Shown here: in pieces, positions 16,155-24,917 of the stretch | How the letters are laid out: the number at the start of each line of letters is the position of its first letter | Position numbering within the stretch: the first letter of the stretch is position 1 | Source of the DNA: Thermus albus | GTDB taxonomy: Bacteria > Deinococcota > Deinococci > Deinococcales > Thermaceae | NCBI RefSeq assembly: GCF_022760855.1 | Contig: NZ_JAKTNR010000002.1 | Span: forward strand, 248,001-312,000 | DNA length: 64,000 nucleotides | Direction: 5' to 3' | Program-made: the position numbers and the translations under genes | Notes under the pieces: generated by a model | Told to the model about the DNA's origin: nothing | What the model saw: the letters and a program-made list of their open reading frames with translations, nothing else | The model's database searches: none

Positions 16155-16517
16155 TCAGGTGAGTATACCGCGAAGGAGGATTTCCCTCAAACGCTCGGGC
16201 TCCGCATGGCTGGCGCAGGTGGCGGTGTCCAAGCACAGGACCAGGTAGCGGAGGTGGGTTTCCCTTCCGCCCACCGGGTGGCGGAAGAACCCCAAGGCGC
16301 TTCCCGAAAGGTGGCGGCGGCAGGCCTCGCACACCTGGGGGCTTCCCAGGGTTCCGGGCAAGGGGTCCAGGGTCAGGCGGAGCTCCGGCGGCCCCTTTTC
16401 CTGGATGATCACCCGCCCTTCCTCGTCGCGATAATAAAGAATCTCCCCAATGGGGAGAAGTTCGGGGGGAGTTCCTGGAAAAATCTCCAGGATCATCTCC
16501 CTTTCCTCGTGGTCCAT
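16155..16517 (-). CDS. Small protein with a treble-clef-like four-cysteine zinc site
   Basis: The 120-residue product has Cys63-x2-Cys66 and Cys95-x5-Cys101, with YLVLCLDTATCASH around the second pair. This resembles the C-terminal zinc finger of FBP/EF-G-binding type proteins (VCxDxxCS pattern), but the protein is much shorter than FusB and the N-terminal half is unrelated to anything I recognise. Similarity to FusB-type fusidic acid resistance proteins is therefore structural inference only. The gene lies between dgkA and gfh1, and the gfh1 promoter is inside its 3' end. Confidence 0.72.
   Translation of the reverse strand: MDHEEREMILEIFPGTPPELLPIGEILYYRDEEGRVIIQEKGPPELRLTLDPLPGTLGSPQVCEACRRHLSGSALGFFRHPVGGRETHLRYLVLCLDTATCASHAEPERLREILLRGILT
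16162..16190 (-). promoter_or_regulatory. Promoter of gfh1-lysS
   Basis: TTGAGG (16190-16185), a 17-nt spacer and TATACT (16167-16162) on the minus strand make one of the best-matched promoters in the window. RNA would start near 16155, giving a leader of about 60 nt. Confidence 0.7.
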
Positions 16518-16521
16518 AGGA

Positions 16522-16878
16522 CTAGCTTAGCCCAAAACGTCCCAGGAGGGGAGGCAGAAAGAGATAGAGGCCCAGGAGGAGGGCGAGGAAGCTGGCCAAA
16601 AGCACCGCTGCTGCCGCCGTGTCCTTGGCCCGTTTGACCAGGGGGTGGAACACCGGGCTTACCAGGTCGGCCAGGGCCTCCAGGGCGGTGTTCAGGAGCT
16701 CCAGGGAGAGCACCAGGGCGCTGATGAGGAGGACCGGCACTGGGTTGACCCCCAGCCAGAGGGTCAGGCCCAGGGCTAGGAGGGCCAGGTAGACCTCGAG
16801 GCGGAAATTGCGCTGCACCCGCCAGGCGTAGACCAGGCCCTCCCAGGCGTAGCCGAAGGAGCGCCAAACGCCCTTCAG
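16522..16878 (-). CDS. dgkA: Diacylglycerol/undecaprenol kinase family protein
   Basis: The 118-residue membrane protein phosphorylates a lipid alcohol, most likely undecaprenol in this lineage, recycling the carrier used for cell-wall synthesis. It has three membrane helices and the family motif ELLNTALEALADLV followed by KRAKDTAAAAVLLAS, which supply ATP and metal ligands. The start is unclear: similarity begins at KGVWRSFGYAWEG and the nearest candidate is CTG 16878, overlapping the ybeY TGA (CTGA). The nearest in-frame TTG (16920) and ATG (16959) would add 14 or 27 unconserved residues inside ybeY. Confidence 0.82.
   Translation of the reverse strand: MKGVWRSFGYAWEGLVYAWRVQRNFRLEVYLALLALGLTLWLGVNPVPVLLISALVLSLELLNTALEALADLVSPVFHPLVKRAKDTAAAAVLLASFLALLLGLYLFLPPLLGRFGLS
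16524..16529 (-). promoter_or_regulatory. -10 box for leaderless gene at 16517
   Basis: TAAGCT on the minus strand ends six nt before ATG 16517 and shares its last T with the dgkA TAG stop. Confidence 0.4.
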
Positions 16879-17291
16879 AGGCTGAGGATCCTCTCTTGAA
16901 CGCGGCGGAACCCTTCCCAATCCTCCTCCTTCTGGTGGTCGTGGCCCAGGAGGTGCCATAGCCCATGGGCGGCCAGGGTGAGCACCTCCTCCTCCAGGGG
17001 AACCCCTCTTTCCTCCGCCTGCCTTTTGGCGGTGTCCAGGCTGATCCAGATATCCCCCAGGTGCGGGGGCACAAAGGGGTCCCCGGGCTCATAGTGGGGA
17101 AAGGAAAGGACGTCCGTGGCCTCATCCTCTCCCCACCATTCCCGTTTCAGGCTTCTGATCCTGCGATCCCCGGTAAGGATGACCGTGACCGCCTTTTCCC
17201 CCACGCCCAGTTCCTCCATCAGGGCGGAAAGGGCCTGGCGGAGCCTAGGGATAAGGCCTTTGGGGGGCCTTTTATTGGCTACGATCCCCAC
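16875..17291 (-). CDS. ybeY: Endoribonuclease YbeY (rRNA maturation factor)
   Basis: YbeY is a metal-dependent RNase used in 16S rRNA 3' processing and ribosome quality control. The 138-residue protein has the signature HGLWHLLGHDH, whose three His bind zinc, and ATDVLSFPHYEPGD. The start is GTG 17291 with GAGGAAG nine nt upstream, overlapping the end of phoH by 20 nt. Longer readings in this frame run back through phoH and look non-coding. Order phoH-ybeY-dgkA is common in bacteria. Confidence 0.93.
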   Translation of the reverse strand: MGIVANKRPPKGLIPRLRQALSALMEELGVGEKAVTVILTGDRRIRSLKREWWGEDEATDVLSFPHYEPGDPFVPPHLGDIWISLDTAKRQAEERGVPLEEEVLTLAAHGLWHLLGHDHQKEEDWEGFRRVQERILSL

Positions 17292-18267
17292 CGCGTTCGG
17301 CTTCCTCATAGGCCTTGATGATGCGGGCCACCAGGGGGTGGCGCACCACGTCGGATTCCTTGAAGTAGATGAAGGCGATGCCCTCAATGCCCTTAAGGAT
17401 CCGGATGGCTTCCACAAGCCCCGACCTTTGGTGCTTGGGCAGGTCGATCTGGGTGATGTCCCCGGTGATGACCATCTTGGAGGAGAAGCCCATGCGGGTG
17501 AGGAACATCTTCATCTGCTCTGGGGTGGTGTTTTGCGCCTCGTCCAGGATGATGAAGGCATCGTTGAGGGTCCGGCCCCGCATGAAGGCCAAAGGGGCCA
17601 CCTCAATGATCCCGGACTGGAGGTACTGCTCAAAGCGCTCGGCGTCGATCATGTCAAAAAGGGCATCGTAGAGGGGGCGGAGGTAGGGATCCACCTTGGC
17701 TTGGATGTCCCCGGGCAAGAAACCCAGCTTTTCCCCGGCCTCCACCGCGGGCCGGGTGAGGATGATGCGCTTCACCCTTCTGGCCCTAAGGTGGCTCACC
17801 GCCATGGCCACGGCCAAGTAGGTCTTGCCGGTGCCGGCAGGGCCGATGCCGAAGGTGATGTCGTGGGTGGCGATGGCCTCCACGTACCGCCGCTGCCCCG
17901 GGGTTTTGGGCCGGAGGCGGCCGGGTAGCGCCAGCTCGGTTTCCGGGGTGGTGGCCTGGTAGAGGCCTTCCCCCTGCAGGGCCAGGGCCACCGCCTGTTC
18001 CAGGGTGGGAGGATCCAGCTCCGCCCCTTGCCTTAGGAGGGCCAGGAGGTCCCGCACCGTCCGCTCGGCCACCTCCAAGGCTTCCCTTTCGCCTTCCAGC
18101 TCCACCTGGTTACCCCGCACGATGAGCTTTAGCCGGTCGCCAAAGGCTTCCCGGAAGAGGGCCCGGAGCTTTTTAAGGTTGCGGTCCGCCTGGCCCAAGA
18201 AGGCCAGGGTTTCCTCGGATTTTAGAGGGATCACCAGCCTTTGGGCTTCTTCAGGATTTCGTGCCAT
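17272..18267 (-). CDS. phoH: PhoH-like ATPase
   Basis: The 331-residue protein has an N-terminal KH-like segment ([19 protein letters not shown]) and a PhoH P-loop ATPase domain: Walker [12 protein letters not shown], Walker B-like [13 protein letters not shown], and [11 protein letters not shown]. PhoH/YbeZ proteins interact with YbeY, encoded next, and are thought to help RNA metabolism as ATPases or helicases. The first 37 nt overlap the upstream Pro-rich membrane protein gene. Confidence 0.94.
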   Translation of the reverse strand: MARNPEEAQRLVIPLKSEETLAFLGQADRNLKKLRALFREAFGDRLKLIVRGNQVELEGEREALEVAERTVRDLLALLRQGAELDPPTLEQAVALALQGEGLYQATTPETELALPGRLRPKTPGQRRYVEAIATHDITFGIGPAGTGKTYLAVAMAVSHLRARRVKRIILTRPAVEAGEKLGFLPGDIQAKVDPYLRPLYDALFDMIDAERFEQYLQSGIIEVAPLAFMRGRTLNDAFIILDEAQNTTPEQMKMFLTRMGFSSKMVITGDITQIDLPKHQRSGLVEAIRILKGIEGIAFIYFKESDVVRHPLVARIIKAYEEAERGGDRSQ

Positions 18268-18629
18268 ATCACCCCTTTCAGGATGCTCTCACCGTCGGTG
18301 GCGACCAGCCTCTTTTTGGGCGCTTTCTTGCGGGGTTCTTCCGGGGAGAGGGTTTCGCGGAAGCTGACCTCCAGGGGCGTGCGTTCCGGGCTGGGGTAGC
18401 GCTCCAAGGAGGCGGCCTCGGTGGGCAAAGAGGCGGGGGGAGGGGTAGGCCGGGGTTTTGGCTTGGGCCGGGCTTTGGGCCTGGGACGGGGTGGGGATTC
18501 GGGTTCGGGGAGGTCCAAGGGGAAATCGGGTGGGGGAGGAGGCTGGCCCCGCCGGCTGAGGCCCTGGAGGGCCGGGATGACGATAAAGAAGAGGAGGAAA
18601 AGGAGACCCAGAAGGTTGTCTAAACTCAT
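18231..18629 (-). CDS. Pro-rich single-pass membrane protein between floA and phoH
   Basis: The 132-residue protein is not assigned to a family. Residues 5-22 ([18 protein letters not shown]) form a membrane helix, followed by a Pro/Lys/Arg-rich linker (about 30-65) and a basic C-terminal end, [19 protein letters not shown], that could be a small helical motif. ATG 18629 overlaps the floA stop, so it is coupled to floA, and its 3' end overlaps phoH by 37 nt. Position suggests a membrane adaptor for FloA microdomains, but this is inference only. Confidence 0.75.
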   Translation of the reverse strand: MSLDNLLGLLFLLFFIVIPALQGLSRRGQPPPPPDFPLDLPEPESPPRPRPKARPKPKPRPTPPPASLPTEAASLERYPSPERTPLEVSFRETLSPEEPRKKAPKKRLVATDGESILKGVIWHEILKKPKGW

Positions 18630-19603
18630 TCCTCACCCTCGGGCTTGGCCGCCCGGCTGATGGACTCCCGCATGTCGGTGTCGGCCTCGATGTTCTTCAG
18701 GCGGTAATAGTCCATGACCCCAAGCCTTCCGGCCCGCAGGGCCTCGGCCAGGGCCAAAGGCACCTGGGCCTGGGCCTCCACCAGCTTGGCCCGCATGGCC
18801 TCCACCAGGGCCCGGTTCTCCTGCTCCGCGGCCACGGCCATGGCCCGGCGCTCCTCCGCCTTGGCTTGGGCGATCTTCTTATCCGCCTCCGCCTGGTCTA
18901 TTTGCAGCTGGGCCCCGATGTTCTTGCCCACGTCCACGTCGGCGATGTCCACGGAGAGGATCTCAAAGGCGGTGCCGGCGTCAAGGCCCTTTTCCAGCAC
19001 GGTCTTGCTGATGCGGTCCGGGTTTTCCAAGACCTCCTTGTGGGAGTTGGCGCTGCCGATGGTGGTCACGATGCCTTCCCCCACCCGGGCGATGATGGTC
19101 TCCTCCCCAGCCCCGCCCACCAGGCGGTCAATGTTGGCCCTTACCGTGACCCGGGCGGTGGCCAGAAGCTGGATGCCATCCTTGGCCACGGCGGCCACCA
19201 TGGGGGTCTGGATCACCTTGGGGTTCACGGAAACCCGCACCGCTTCCAACACGTCCCGCCCCGCCAGGTCTATGGCCGCGGCTCGGTCAAAGGTGAGCTT
19301 GATCCCCGCCTTGTCGGCGGCGATGAGGGCATCCACCACCCGGTCCACGTTGCCCCCGGCCAGGTAGTGGGCCTCGAGGCGGTCCAAGCGCACGTCCAAC
19401 CCCGCCTTGGTGGCCTTGATGAGGGGGTAGATGATCTTGGCCGGGGGTACCCGCCTGAGGCGCATGGCCACCAGGGTGATGAGGGGCACCCGGACCCCTG
19501 CCGCCCAGGCGGAGATCCAGAGGCCTACGGGGATGAAGCTAAAGAACAAGAAGACCAGAACAAGGACGATAAAAGCCAGAAAAAGCACACCCAATCCTTC
19601 CAT
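18626..19603 (-). CDS. floA: Flotillin-like protein FloA
   Basis: FloA forms membrane microdomains that influence fluidity and assembly of membrane complexes. The 325-residue protein has an N-terminal hairpin of hydrophobic residues (6-35), then the SPFH-like region ([32 protein letters not shown]) and a long Ala/Glu-rich coiled coil ([20 protein letters not shown]). This matches the UPF0365/YqfA family closely. It follows nfeD by a single nt, with GGAGG upstream; NfeD-flotillin pairing is a well-known conserved unit. Confidence 0.94.
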   Translation of the reverse strand: MEGLGVLFLAFIVLVLVFLFFSFIPVGLWISAWAAGVRVPLITLVAMRLRRVPPAKIIYPLIKATKAGLDVRLDRLEAHYLAGGNVDRVVDALIAADKAGIKLTFDRAAAIDLAGRDVLEAVRVSVNPKVIQTPMVAAVAKDGIQLLATARVTVRANIDRLVGGAGEETIIARVGEGIVTTIGSANSHKEVLENPDRISKTVLEKGLDAGTAFEILSVDIADVDVGKNIGAQLQIDQAEADKKIAQAKAEERRAMAVAAEQENRALVEAMRAKLVEAQAQVPLALAEALRAGRLGVMDYYRLKNIEADTDMRESISRAAKPEGEE

Positions 19604-19604
19604 A

Positions 19605-20873
19605 TCACTCCTCCAAGGCTTCCACCACCACCGTGGGCCCCCTGACCTCCACCACCCTCAAGGTGGTGCCCTTGGGCAGGAAACCCCGGTTGGCTACCAC
19701 GTCTATGCGCTTGTTGCCGAAGCGGGCCACGCCCCCCGGCCTCAGGTCCGTGAGGGCCACGCCGATGGCCCCCACCTCCACCTCATCCCCTGTGGCGTGT
19801 TCGGAGATGGCGCTTTCCAGCACCAAGGCCCGTGCGGGACGGGTTCTGGGCAGGAAGCGGAAGACCAGAAGAAGGCCCAGGCCCAAGGCGATCACCGCGA
19901 TGGCGATCACCATCAGGGCGTTTTCCCCGAAGGTAAAGTAGACCGAGGCCAGGATGGAGCCAACCCCCAAGGCTCCGGCGATGCCGAACCCTGGAAAGAG
20001 AAAGGCCTCGGCCAGCAGGAGGGCCACCCCCAAGAAAAACAAGATGAGCTCAAAAGCCCCGGAGAGCCCCGCCAGCCATCCCCCGGCGAAGTAGAGGGCC
20101 AGGAAGGCCAGCCCCAAGGCCCCCGCCACTCCGAACCCCGGGGTGAAGAGCTCCAGGAGAAGGAGCAAAAGCCCAAGGGCCAAAAGGAGCCCGGCCACGG
20201 TGGAGCTGGTGAGGAACCGGGCCACCTGTACCCTGGGGCCCGGCTGCAGCCTTTCCGTTTCCAGGGTGTAACCGGCCTGGCGCAGGGCCTCGGAGAGGCT
20301 CCCCGCCTTGAAGTCCGCCACCTTCAGCTCCACTGCCTTGTCCGCGGAGAGGGTGAGGAGCTCCCCTTTGGCGGAGAGGCCCGGGATTTCCAGGTTGGGG
20401 TCCACCATGGCCTCCGCTAGCTCCGCAGGCCTACCCCTGGCCTCGGCTACCGCGCGGAACTTACCCTTGAGGGCGGAGATGATCTTCTGGTCCGCCGCCT
20501 GGGGCTCCTGAAGGGGCAAGGCCACCACTGGCAGGGCCGCCCCGATCTCCGAGCCCGGGAGCATGACCACCTGGCGGCAGGAAAGGGCGACCAGGGCCCC
20601 GGCGGAAAAGGCGTTCTGCACCACGGCCAGGGTGGGGAGGGGGGTTTGCAGGATGCGGTCCGAGATGCGGATGGCGGCGTCCACCCGGCCCCCTGGGGTG
20701 TCGATGAGGAAGGCCACCCCACTGGCTCCTTCCCGCTCCGCCCGGGTTAGCGCCTGGTCCACGAAGACGGCCAAGGCGGGATCGATCTCCCCCTGGATGG
20801 GGATAAGGTAGGTCTTCCCTAGGGCTAGGGAGAGGAGGAAGCCGAGGGCCAAGAGCCTTTTCACCGCCCTCAT
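19605..20873 (-). CDS. nfeD: NfeD family membrane-bound serine protease
   Basis: The 422-residue protein starts with a signal peptide ([19 protein letters not shown]). A ClpP-like domain follows ([30 protein letters not shown]), with the catalytic Ser expected in [13 protein letters not shown] and the Lys further on in the [10 protein letters not shown] region. Then come four to five membrane helices and a C-terminal OB-fold ([25 protein letters not shown]). Start ATG 20873 is chosen because the signal peptide begins there; the longer reading to 21080 crosses the aroE promoter region. It forms an operon with floA. Confidence 0.93.
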   Translation of the reverse strand: MRAVKRLLALGFLLSLALGKTYLIPIQGEIDPALAVFVDQALTRAEREGASGVAFLIDTPGGRVDAAIRISDRILQTPLPTLAVVQNAFSAGALVALSCRQVVMLPGSEIGAALPVVALPLQEPQAADQKIISALKGKFRAVAEARGRPAELAEAMVDPNLEIPGLSAKGELLTLSADKAVELKVADFKAGSLSEALRQAGYTLETERLQPGPRVQVARFLTSSTVAGLLLALGLLLLLLELFTPGFGVAGALGLAFLALYFAGGWLAGLSGAFELILFFLGVALLLAEAFLFPGFGIAGALGVGSILASVYFTFGENALMVIAIAVIALGLGLLLVFRFLPRTRPARALVLESAISEHATGDEVEVGAIGVALTDLRPGGVARFGNKRIDVVANRGFLPKGTTLRVVEVRGPTVVVEALEE

Positions 20874-20904
20874 TCTATACGGCCTTGGAGGAAAAGTGTG
20901 GTGG

Positions 20905-20918
20905 GGTATCCTGATACC
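20905..20918. promoter_or_regulatory. Perfect inverted repeat GGTATCCTGATACC between nfeD and aroE
   Basis: Two 6-bp arms with a 2-bp centre lie midway between the divergent starts (20873 and 21006). The form suits a dimeric repressor site, but no regulator gene is nearby. It abuts the 39-nt repeat that follows. Confidence 0.4.
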
Positions 20919-20954
20919 ACCCCACCCTGGCCCCTGCCTGGGTGGGGGCCCCGG
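20916..20954 (+). repeat. 39-nt dispersed palindromic repeat, copy 1
   Basis: ACCACCCCACCCTGGC, an 8-nt centre and GGGTGGG-x-GCCCCGG. The core folds as CCCACCC (20921-20927) with GGGTGGG (20940-20946). A second copy of equal length, 32 of 39 bases identical by hand alignment, lies at 63801-63839 in the opposite orientation. Differences fall in the centre and at one other base. Confidence 0.7.
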
Positions 20955-21005
20955 AAAGGACCTTGGGTAGGCGTCATCTCGGCGGGGCAACAGGAGAATA
21001 GGGGT

Positions 21006-21812
21006 ATGAGACCTGTGCTGCGTCTGGCGGTCTTGGGTTACCCCATAGCTCACTCCCTTTCCCCGGCCATGCACCGGCACGCCCTGGCTTCCTCAGGGCT
21101 TGCGGGAAGCTACGAGGCCTGGGAGACGCCCCTCGAGGCCCTGGAGGAGCGTCTTAAAGTGGTGCGCCGGGAATATCGGGGAGTGAACCTCACCATTCCC
21201 CTCAAGGAGGCGGCCTTGCCCCTTCTGGACTGGGTGTCCCCGGAGGCTAAGGCCATAGGGGCGGTGAACACGGTGCTTTCCGTGGAGGGAAGGCTTCTGG
21301 GCTTCAACACCGACGCCCCAGGCTTTCTGGAAGCCCTGAAGGCCGGGGGGATTCCCCTGGTGGGCCCGGCCTTGGTCCTGGGGGCCGGAGGGGCGGGGCG
21401 GGCGGTGGCCTGGGCCTTGCGGGAGGCGGGCCTTAGGGTTTGGATTTGGAACCGCACCTGGGAAAAGGCCCAGGCCTTGGCGGAGGAGTTTGGCCTCGAG
21501 GCTGTCCCCCTGGAGAAGGCCCAGGAGGCTCGGCTCATCGTGAACGCCACCAGCGTGGGGCTTAAGGACCCAGGGGCCACCCCCTTACCGGCCGCGCTTT
21601 TCCCCAAGGAAGGGGCGGCGGTGGACCTGGTCTACCGCCCCCTCTGGACCCGGTTTCTAAGGGAGGCCCAGGAGAGGGGCCTTCGGGTACAGACGGGGCT
21701 TCCCATGCTGGCCTGGCAAGGGGCCTTGGCTTTCCGCATCTGGACGGGGTTCCTCCCAGACCCCCGGGGAATGGAGGAGGCGGCCCGCCGGGCCTTGGAG
21801 GAAGCGGCGTAG
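21006..21812 (+). CDS. aroE: Shikimate dehydrogenase
   Basis: AroE reduces 3-dehydroshikimate to shikimate with NADPH in aromatic amino acid synthesis. The 268-residue enzyme has the substrate motif HSLSPAMH, GVNLTIPLKEAAL with the catalytic Lys, GAVNTV, and the NADP-binding ALVLGAGGAGRAVAWAL followed by WNRT. Start ATG 21006 has AGGAG upstream and agrees with the family length; an in-frame extension to 20898 would cross the repeat. The following gene begins immediately after the TAG. Confidence 0.95.
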   Translation: MRPVLRLAVLGYPIAHSLSPAMHRHALASSGLAGSYEAWETPLEALEERLKVVRREYRGVNLTIPLKEAALPLLDWVSPEAKAIGAVNTVLSVEGRLLGFNTDAPGFLEALKAGGIPLVGPALVLGAGGAGRAVAWALREAGLRVWIWNRTWEKAQALAEEFGLEAVPLEKAQEARLIVNATSVGLKDPGATPLPAALFPKEGAAVDLVYRPLWTRFLREAQERGLRVQTGLPMLAWQGALAFRIWTGFLPDPRGMEEAARRALEEAA

Positions 21813-22391
21813 ATGGCCTACACCCTGGCGGACAAGGTGGTCCATGAGGAGACGGTCCAGAAGAGCCGCTTCATCGCCAAGGCGGCTCCGGTGGCCTCGG
21901 AGGAGGAGGCCTTGGCCTTTTTGGCGGCGAACCGCGAGCCCCAGGCCACCCATAACTGCTATGCCTACAAGCTGGGCCACCTCTACCGTTTCTCTGACGA
22001 CGGCGAGCCCACAGGCACCGCGGGCAAACCCATCCTTCACGCCATTGAGGCCCAGGGGCTGGACGGGGTGGTGGTCCTGGTGGTGCGCTACTTTGGGGGC
22101 ATCAAGCTGGGGGCCGGGGGGTTGGTGCGGGCCTATGGGGGTGTGGCCGCCGAGGCCTTGCGGCGAGCCCCTAAGGCGCCCCTCGTGGCGTGGGAGGAGG
22201 TGCGCTTTTTGGTGCCTTTCTCCGAGGTGGGCCGGGTGCACGGGCTCTTACGCTCCCGCTCCCTTGCGGTGACGGAGGACTACCGGCCGGAAGGGGTGCG
22301 CTTTTGCGTGCGGCTTCCTGCCGGGGAAAAGGAGGAGCTTTTGCGAGAGGTGAGGAACCTCACCCGGGGGCAGGTCCGGGCGGAGGACTAG
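21813..22391 (+). CDS. YigZ/IMPACT family protein
   Basis: The 192-residue protein has the UPF0029/IMPACT N-terminal domain: SRFIAKAAPV, CYAYKLG, DDGEPTGTAGKPIL and RYFGGIKLGAGGLVRAY, then the YigZ C-terminal domain. Eukaryotic IMPACT regulates the Gcn2 kinase; the bacterial function is not established, with ribosome or nucleic acid binding proposed. The ATG abuts the aroE stop, so it is co-translated with aroE. Confidence 0.9.
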   Translation: MAYTLADKVVHEETVQKSRFIAKAAPVASEEEALAFLAANREPQATHNCYAYKLGHLYRFSDDGEPTGTAGKPILHAIEAQGLDGVVVLVVRYFGGIKLGAGGLVRAYGGVAAEALRRAPKAPLVAWEEVRFLVPFSEVGRVHGLLRSRSLAVTEDYRPEGVRFCVRLPAGEKEELLREVRNLTRGQVRAED

Positions 22392-22393
22392 GG

Positions 22394-22399
22394 TAGCAT
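22394..22399 (+). promoter_or_regulatory. -10 box for polA
   Basis: TAGCAT ends seven nt before ATG 22407, just after the YigZ stop. A leaderless polA transcript is likely; no -35 match was found. Confidence 0.45.
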
Positions 22400-22406
22400 A
22401 AGGGCG

Positions 22407-24899
22407 ATGCTGCCCCTTTTTGAGCCCAAGGGCCGGGTCCTTTTGGTGGATGGCCACCACCTGGCCTACCGCACCTTCTTCGCCCTCAAGGGCCTCACCA
22501 CCAGCCGCGGCGAGCCGGTGCAGGCGGTGTACGGCTTTGCCAAAAGCCTCTTGAAGGCCCTCAAGGAGGACGGGGACGTGGTGGTGGTGGTCTTTGACGC
22601 CAAGGCCCCCTCCTTCCGCCACCAGGCCTACGAGGCCTACAAGGCGGGGCGGGCCCCCACCCCGGAGGACTTTCCCCGGCAGCTGGCCCTTATCAAGGAG
22701 CTGGTGGACCTTTTGGGACTAATGCGCCTCGAGGTCCCAGGCTTTGAGGCCGACGACGTCTTGGCCACCTTGGCCAAAAGGGCGGAACGGGAAGGCTACG
22801 AGGTGCGCATCCTCACCGCCGACCGGGACCTCTACCAGCTCCTATCGGAGCGGATCGCCATCCTGCACCCGGAAGGGTACCTCATCACCCCGGAGTGGCT
22901 TTGGGAGAGGTACGGCCTAAAACCCTCCCAGTGGGTGGACTACCGGGCCCTAGCCGGGGACCCTTCCGACAACATCCCCGGGGTTAAGGGGATCGGGGAG
23001 AAGACCGCGGCCAAGCTGGTCCGGGAATGGGGGAGCCTGGAAAACCTTTTGCGGAACCTGGACCAGGTGAAGCCCGCCCATCTTCGCGAGAAGATCCAGG
23101 CCCACCTGGAGGACCTGCAGCTTTCCTTGGAGCTTTCCCGGGTGCGCACGGACCTGCCCTTGGAGGTGGACTTTGCCGGGCGCCGGGAGCCTGACCGGGA
23201 GGCCCTCAGGGCCTTTTTGGAAAGGCTTGAGTTTGGCAGCCTCCTCCATGAGTTTGGCCTTTTGCAAAGCCCCATAGCGGCGGAGGAAGCCCCTTGGCCA
23301 CCTCCTGAAGGGGCTTTCGTGGGGTTTGTCCTCTCCAGGCCTGAGCCCATGTGGGCCGAACTCAGGGCCCTGGCGGCGGCTTTGGAGGGGCGGGTGTACC
23401 GGGCGGAAAACCCTTTGGCCGCCCTGGGGGAGCTTGGGGAGGCCCGGGGCCTACTGGCCAAGGACCTGGCGGTGGTGGCTTTAAGGGAAGGGATCTCCCT
23501 GGTGCCTGGGGATGACCCCATGCTCCTCGCCTACCTTCTGGATCCCGCCAACACCACCCCCGAGGGGGTGGCCCGGCGGTACGGGGGGGAGTGGACGGAG
23601 GAGGCGGGGGAAAGGGCGCTTCTTTGCGAAAGGCTCCATGCCGCCCTCCGGGAGCGGCTTGGGGGGGAGGAGCGGCTACTTTGGCTTTACCAGGAGGTGG
23701 AGAAACCCCTATCCCGGGTCCTGGCCCAGATGGAGGCCACGGGGGTGCGGCTGGACGTGGCCTACCTTAAGGCCCTTTCCCTGGAGGTGGAGGCGGAGCT
23801 TGGGCGGCTGGAGGAGGAGGTGCACCGCCTGGCGGGGCATCCTTTTAACCTGAACTCCCGCGACCAGCTGGAAAGGGTCCTCTTTGACGAGCTCGGGCTT
23901 CCCGCCATCGGCAAGACGGAGAAGACGGGCAAGCGCTCCACCAGTGCCGCGGTCCTCGAGGCCTTGCGGCATGTCCACCCCATCGTGGAGCACATCCTCC
24001 AGTACCGGGAGCTAGCCAAGCTGAAGGGCACCTACATTGACCCCCTCCCCGGCCTGGTCCACCCTAAGACGGGCCGCCTCCACACCCGCTTCAACCAGAC
24101 GGCCACTGCCACCGGGCGCCTAAGCAGCTCCGACCCCAACCTGCAGAACATCCCCGTGCGCACCCCTTTGGGCCAGCGGATCCGCCGCGCCTTCATCGCG
24201 GAAGAGGGGTGGACCCTGGTGGCCTTGGACTATAGCCAGATAGAGCTCCGGGTTTTGGCCCATCTTTCCGGGGACGAGAATCTGATCCGGGTCTTCCAGG
24301 AGGGGCAGGATATCCACACCCAAACCGCCAGCTGGATGTTTGGGGTGCCTCCCGAGGCCGTGGACCCCCTGATGCGCCGGGCGGCCAAGACCATCAACTT
24401 CGGGGTCCTGTACGGGATGTCCGCCCACCGGCTTTCGGGGGAGCTTTCCATCCCCTACGAGGAGGCGGTGGCCTTTATTGAGCGCTACTTCCAGAGCTAC
24501 CCCAAGGTGCGGGCTTGGATTGAGAAGACCCTGGCCGAGGGGCGGGAGCGGGGCTATGTGGAAACCCTTTTTGGCCGTAGGCGCTACGTGCCCGACCTTA
24601 CCTCCCGGGTCAAGAGCATCCGGGAGGCCGCGGAGCGCATGGCCTTCAACATGCCGGTGCAGGGGACGGCGGCGGATCTCATGAAGCTGGCCATGGTGAG
24701 GCTTTTCCCCAGGCTGGAGGCCCTGGGGGCCCGGATGCTTCTCCAGGTGCATGACGAGCTGGTGCTCGAGGCCCCCAAGGACCGGGCGGAGGAGGTGGCC
24801 CAAGAGGCCAAGGGGATCATGGAGGGGGTGTGGCCCTTGGCGGTGCCCCTGGAGGTGGAGGTGGGCATCGGGGAGGACTGGCTTTCCGCCAAGGCCTAG
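22407..24899 (+). CDS. polA: DNA polymerase I, Taq type
   Basis: The 830-residue enzyme is a close homologue of T. aquaticus polymerase. The N-terminal 5'-nuclease domain shows LLVDGHHLAYRTF and FEADDVLATLAK with metal-binding acids. The middle domain keeps the fold of a 3'-5' exonuclease but, as in Taq, lacks its catalytic acidic residues, so no proofreading is expected. The polymerase domain has motif A LDYSQIELRVLAHLSGDENL, motif B RRAAKTINFGVLYG with the Phe that discriminates against dideoxynucleotides, and motif C VHDELVLE. Compared with Taq, the differences are scattered; many lie in the middle domain (for example EGRVYRAENPLAALGELGEA). Confidence 0.98.
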   Translation: MLPLFEPKGRVLLVDGHHLAYRTFFALKGLTTSRGEPVQAVYGFAKSLLKALKEDGDVVVVVFDAKAPSFRHQAYEAYKAGRAPTPEDFPRQLALIKELVDLLGLMRLEVPGFEADDVLATLAKRAEREGYEVRILTADRDLYQLLSERIAILHPEGYLITPEWLWERYGLKPSQWVDYRALAGDPSDNIPGVKGIGEKTAAKLVREWGSLENLLRNLDQVKPAHLREKIQAHLEDLQLSLELSRVRTDLPLEVDFAGRREPDREALRAFLERLEFGSLLHEFGLLQSPIAAEEAPWPPPEGAFVGFVLSRPEPMWAELRALAAALEGRVYRAENPLAALGELGEARGLLAKDLAVVALREGISLVPGDDPMLLAYLLDPANTTPEGVARRYGGEWTEEAGERALLCERLHAALRERLGGEERLLWLYQEVEKPLSRVLAQMEATGVRLDVAYLKALSLEVEAELGRLEEEVHRLAGHPFNLNSRDQLERVLFDELGLPAIGKTEKTGKRSTSAAVLEALRHVHPIVEHILQYRELAKLKGTYIDPLPGLVHPKTGRLHTRFNQTATATGRLSSSDPNLQNIPVRTPLGQRIRRAFIAEEGWTLVALDYSQIELRVLAHLSGDENLIRVFQEGQDIHTQTASWMFGVPPEAVDPLMRRAAKTINFGVLYGMSAHRLSGELSIPYEEAVAFIERYFQSYPKVRAWIEKTLAEGRERGYVETLFGRRRYVPDLTSRVKSIREAAERMAFNMPVQGTAADLMKLAMVRLFPRLEALGARMLLQVHDELVLEAPKDRAEEVAQEAKGIMEGVWPLAVPLEVEVGIGEDWLSAKA

Positions 24900-24904
24900 A
24901 GCGG

Positions 24905-24910
24905 TATAGT
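24905..24910 (+). promoter_or_regulatory. -10 box for glmM
   Basis: TATAGT, five of six matches to consensus, ends seven nt before ATG 24918, right after the polA stop. Confidence 0.5.
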
Positions 24911-24917
24911 CTTCCCC

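Noticed and set aside
19431..20420. 329-codon plus-strand frame across floA and nfeD
   Set aside because: It is antisense to nfeD and floA; composition is Gln/Gly/Lys-rich low complexity with no domain.
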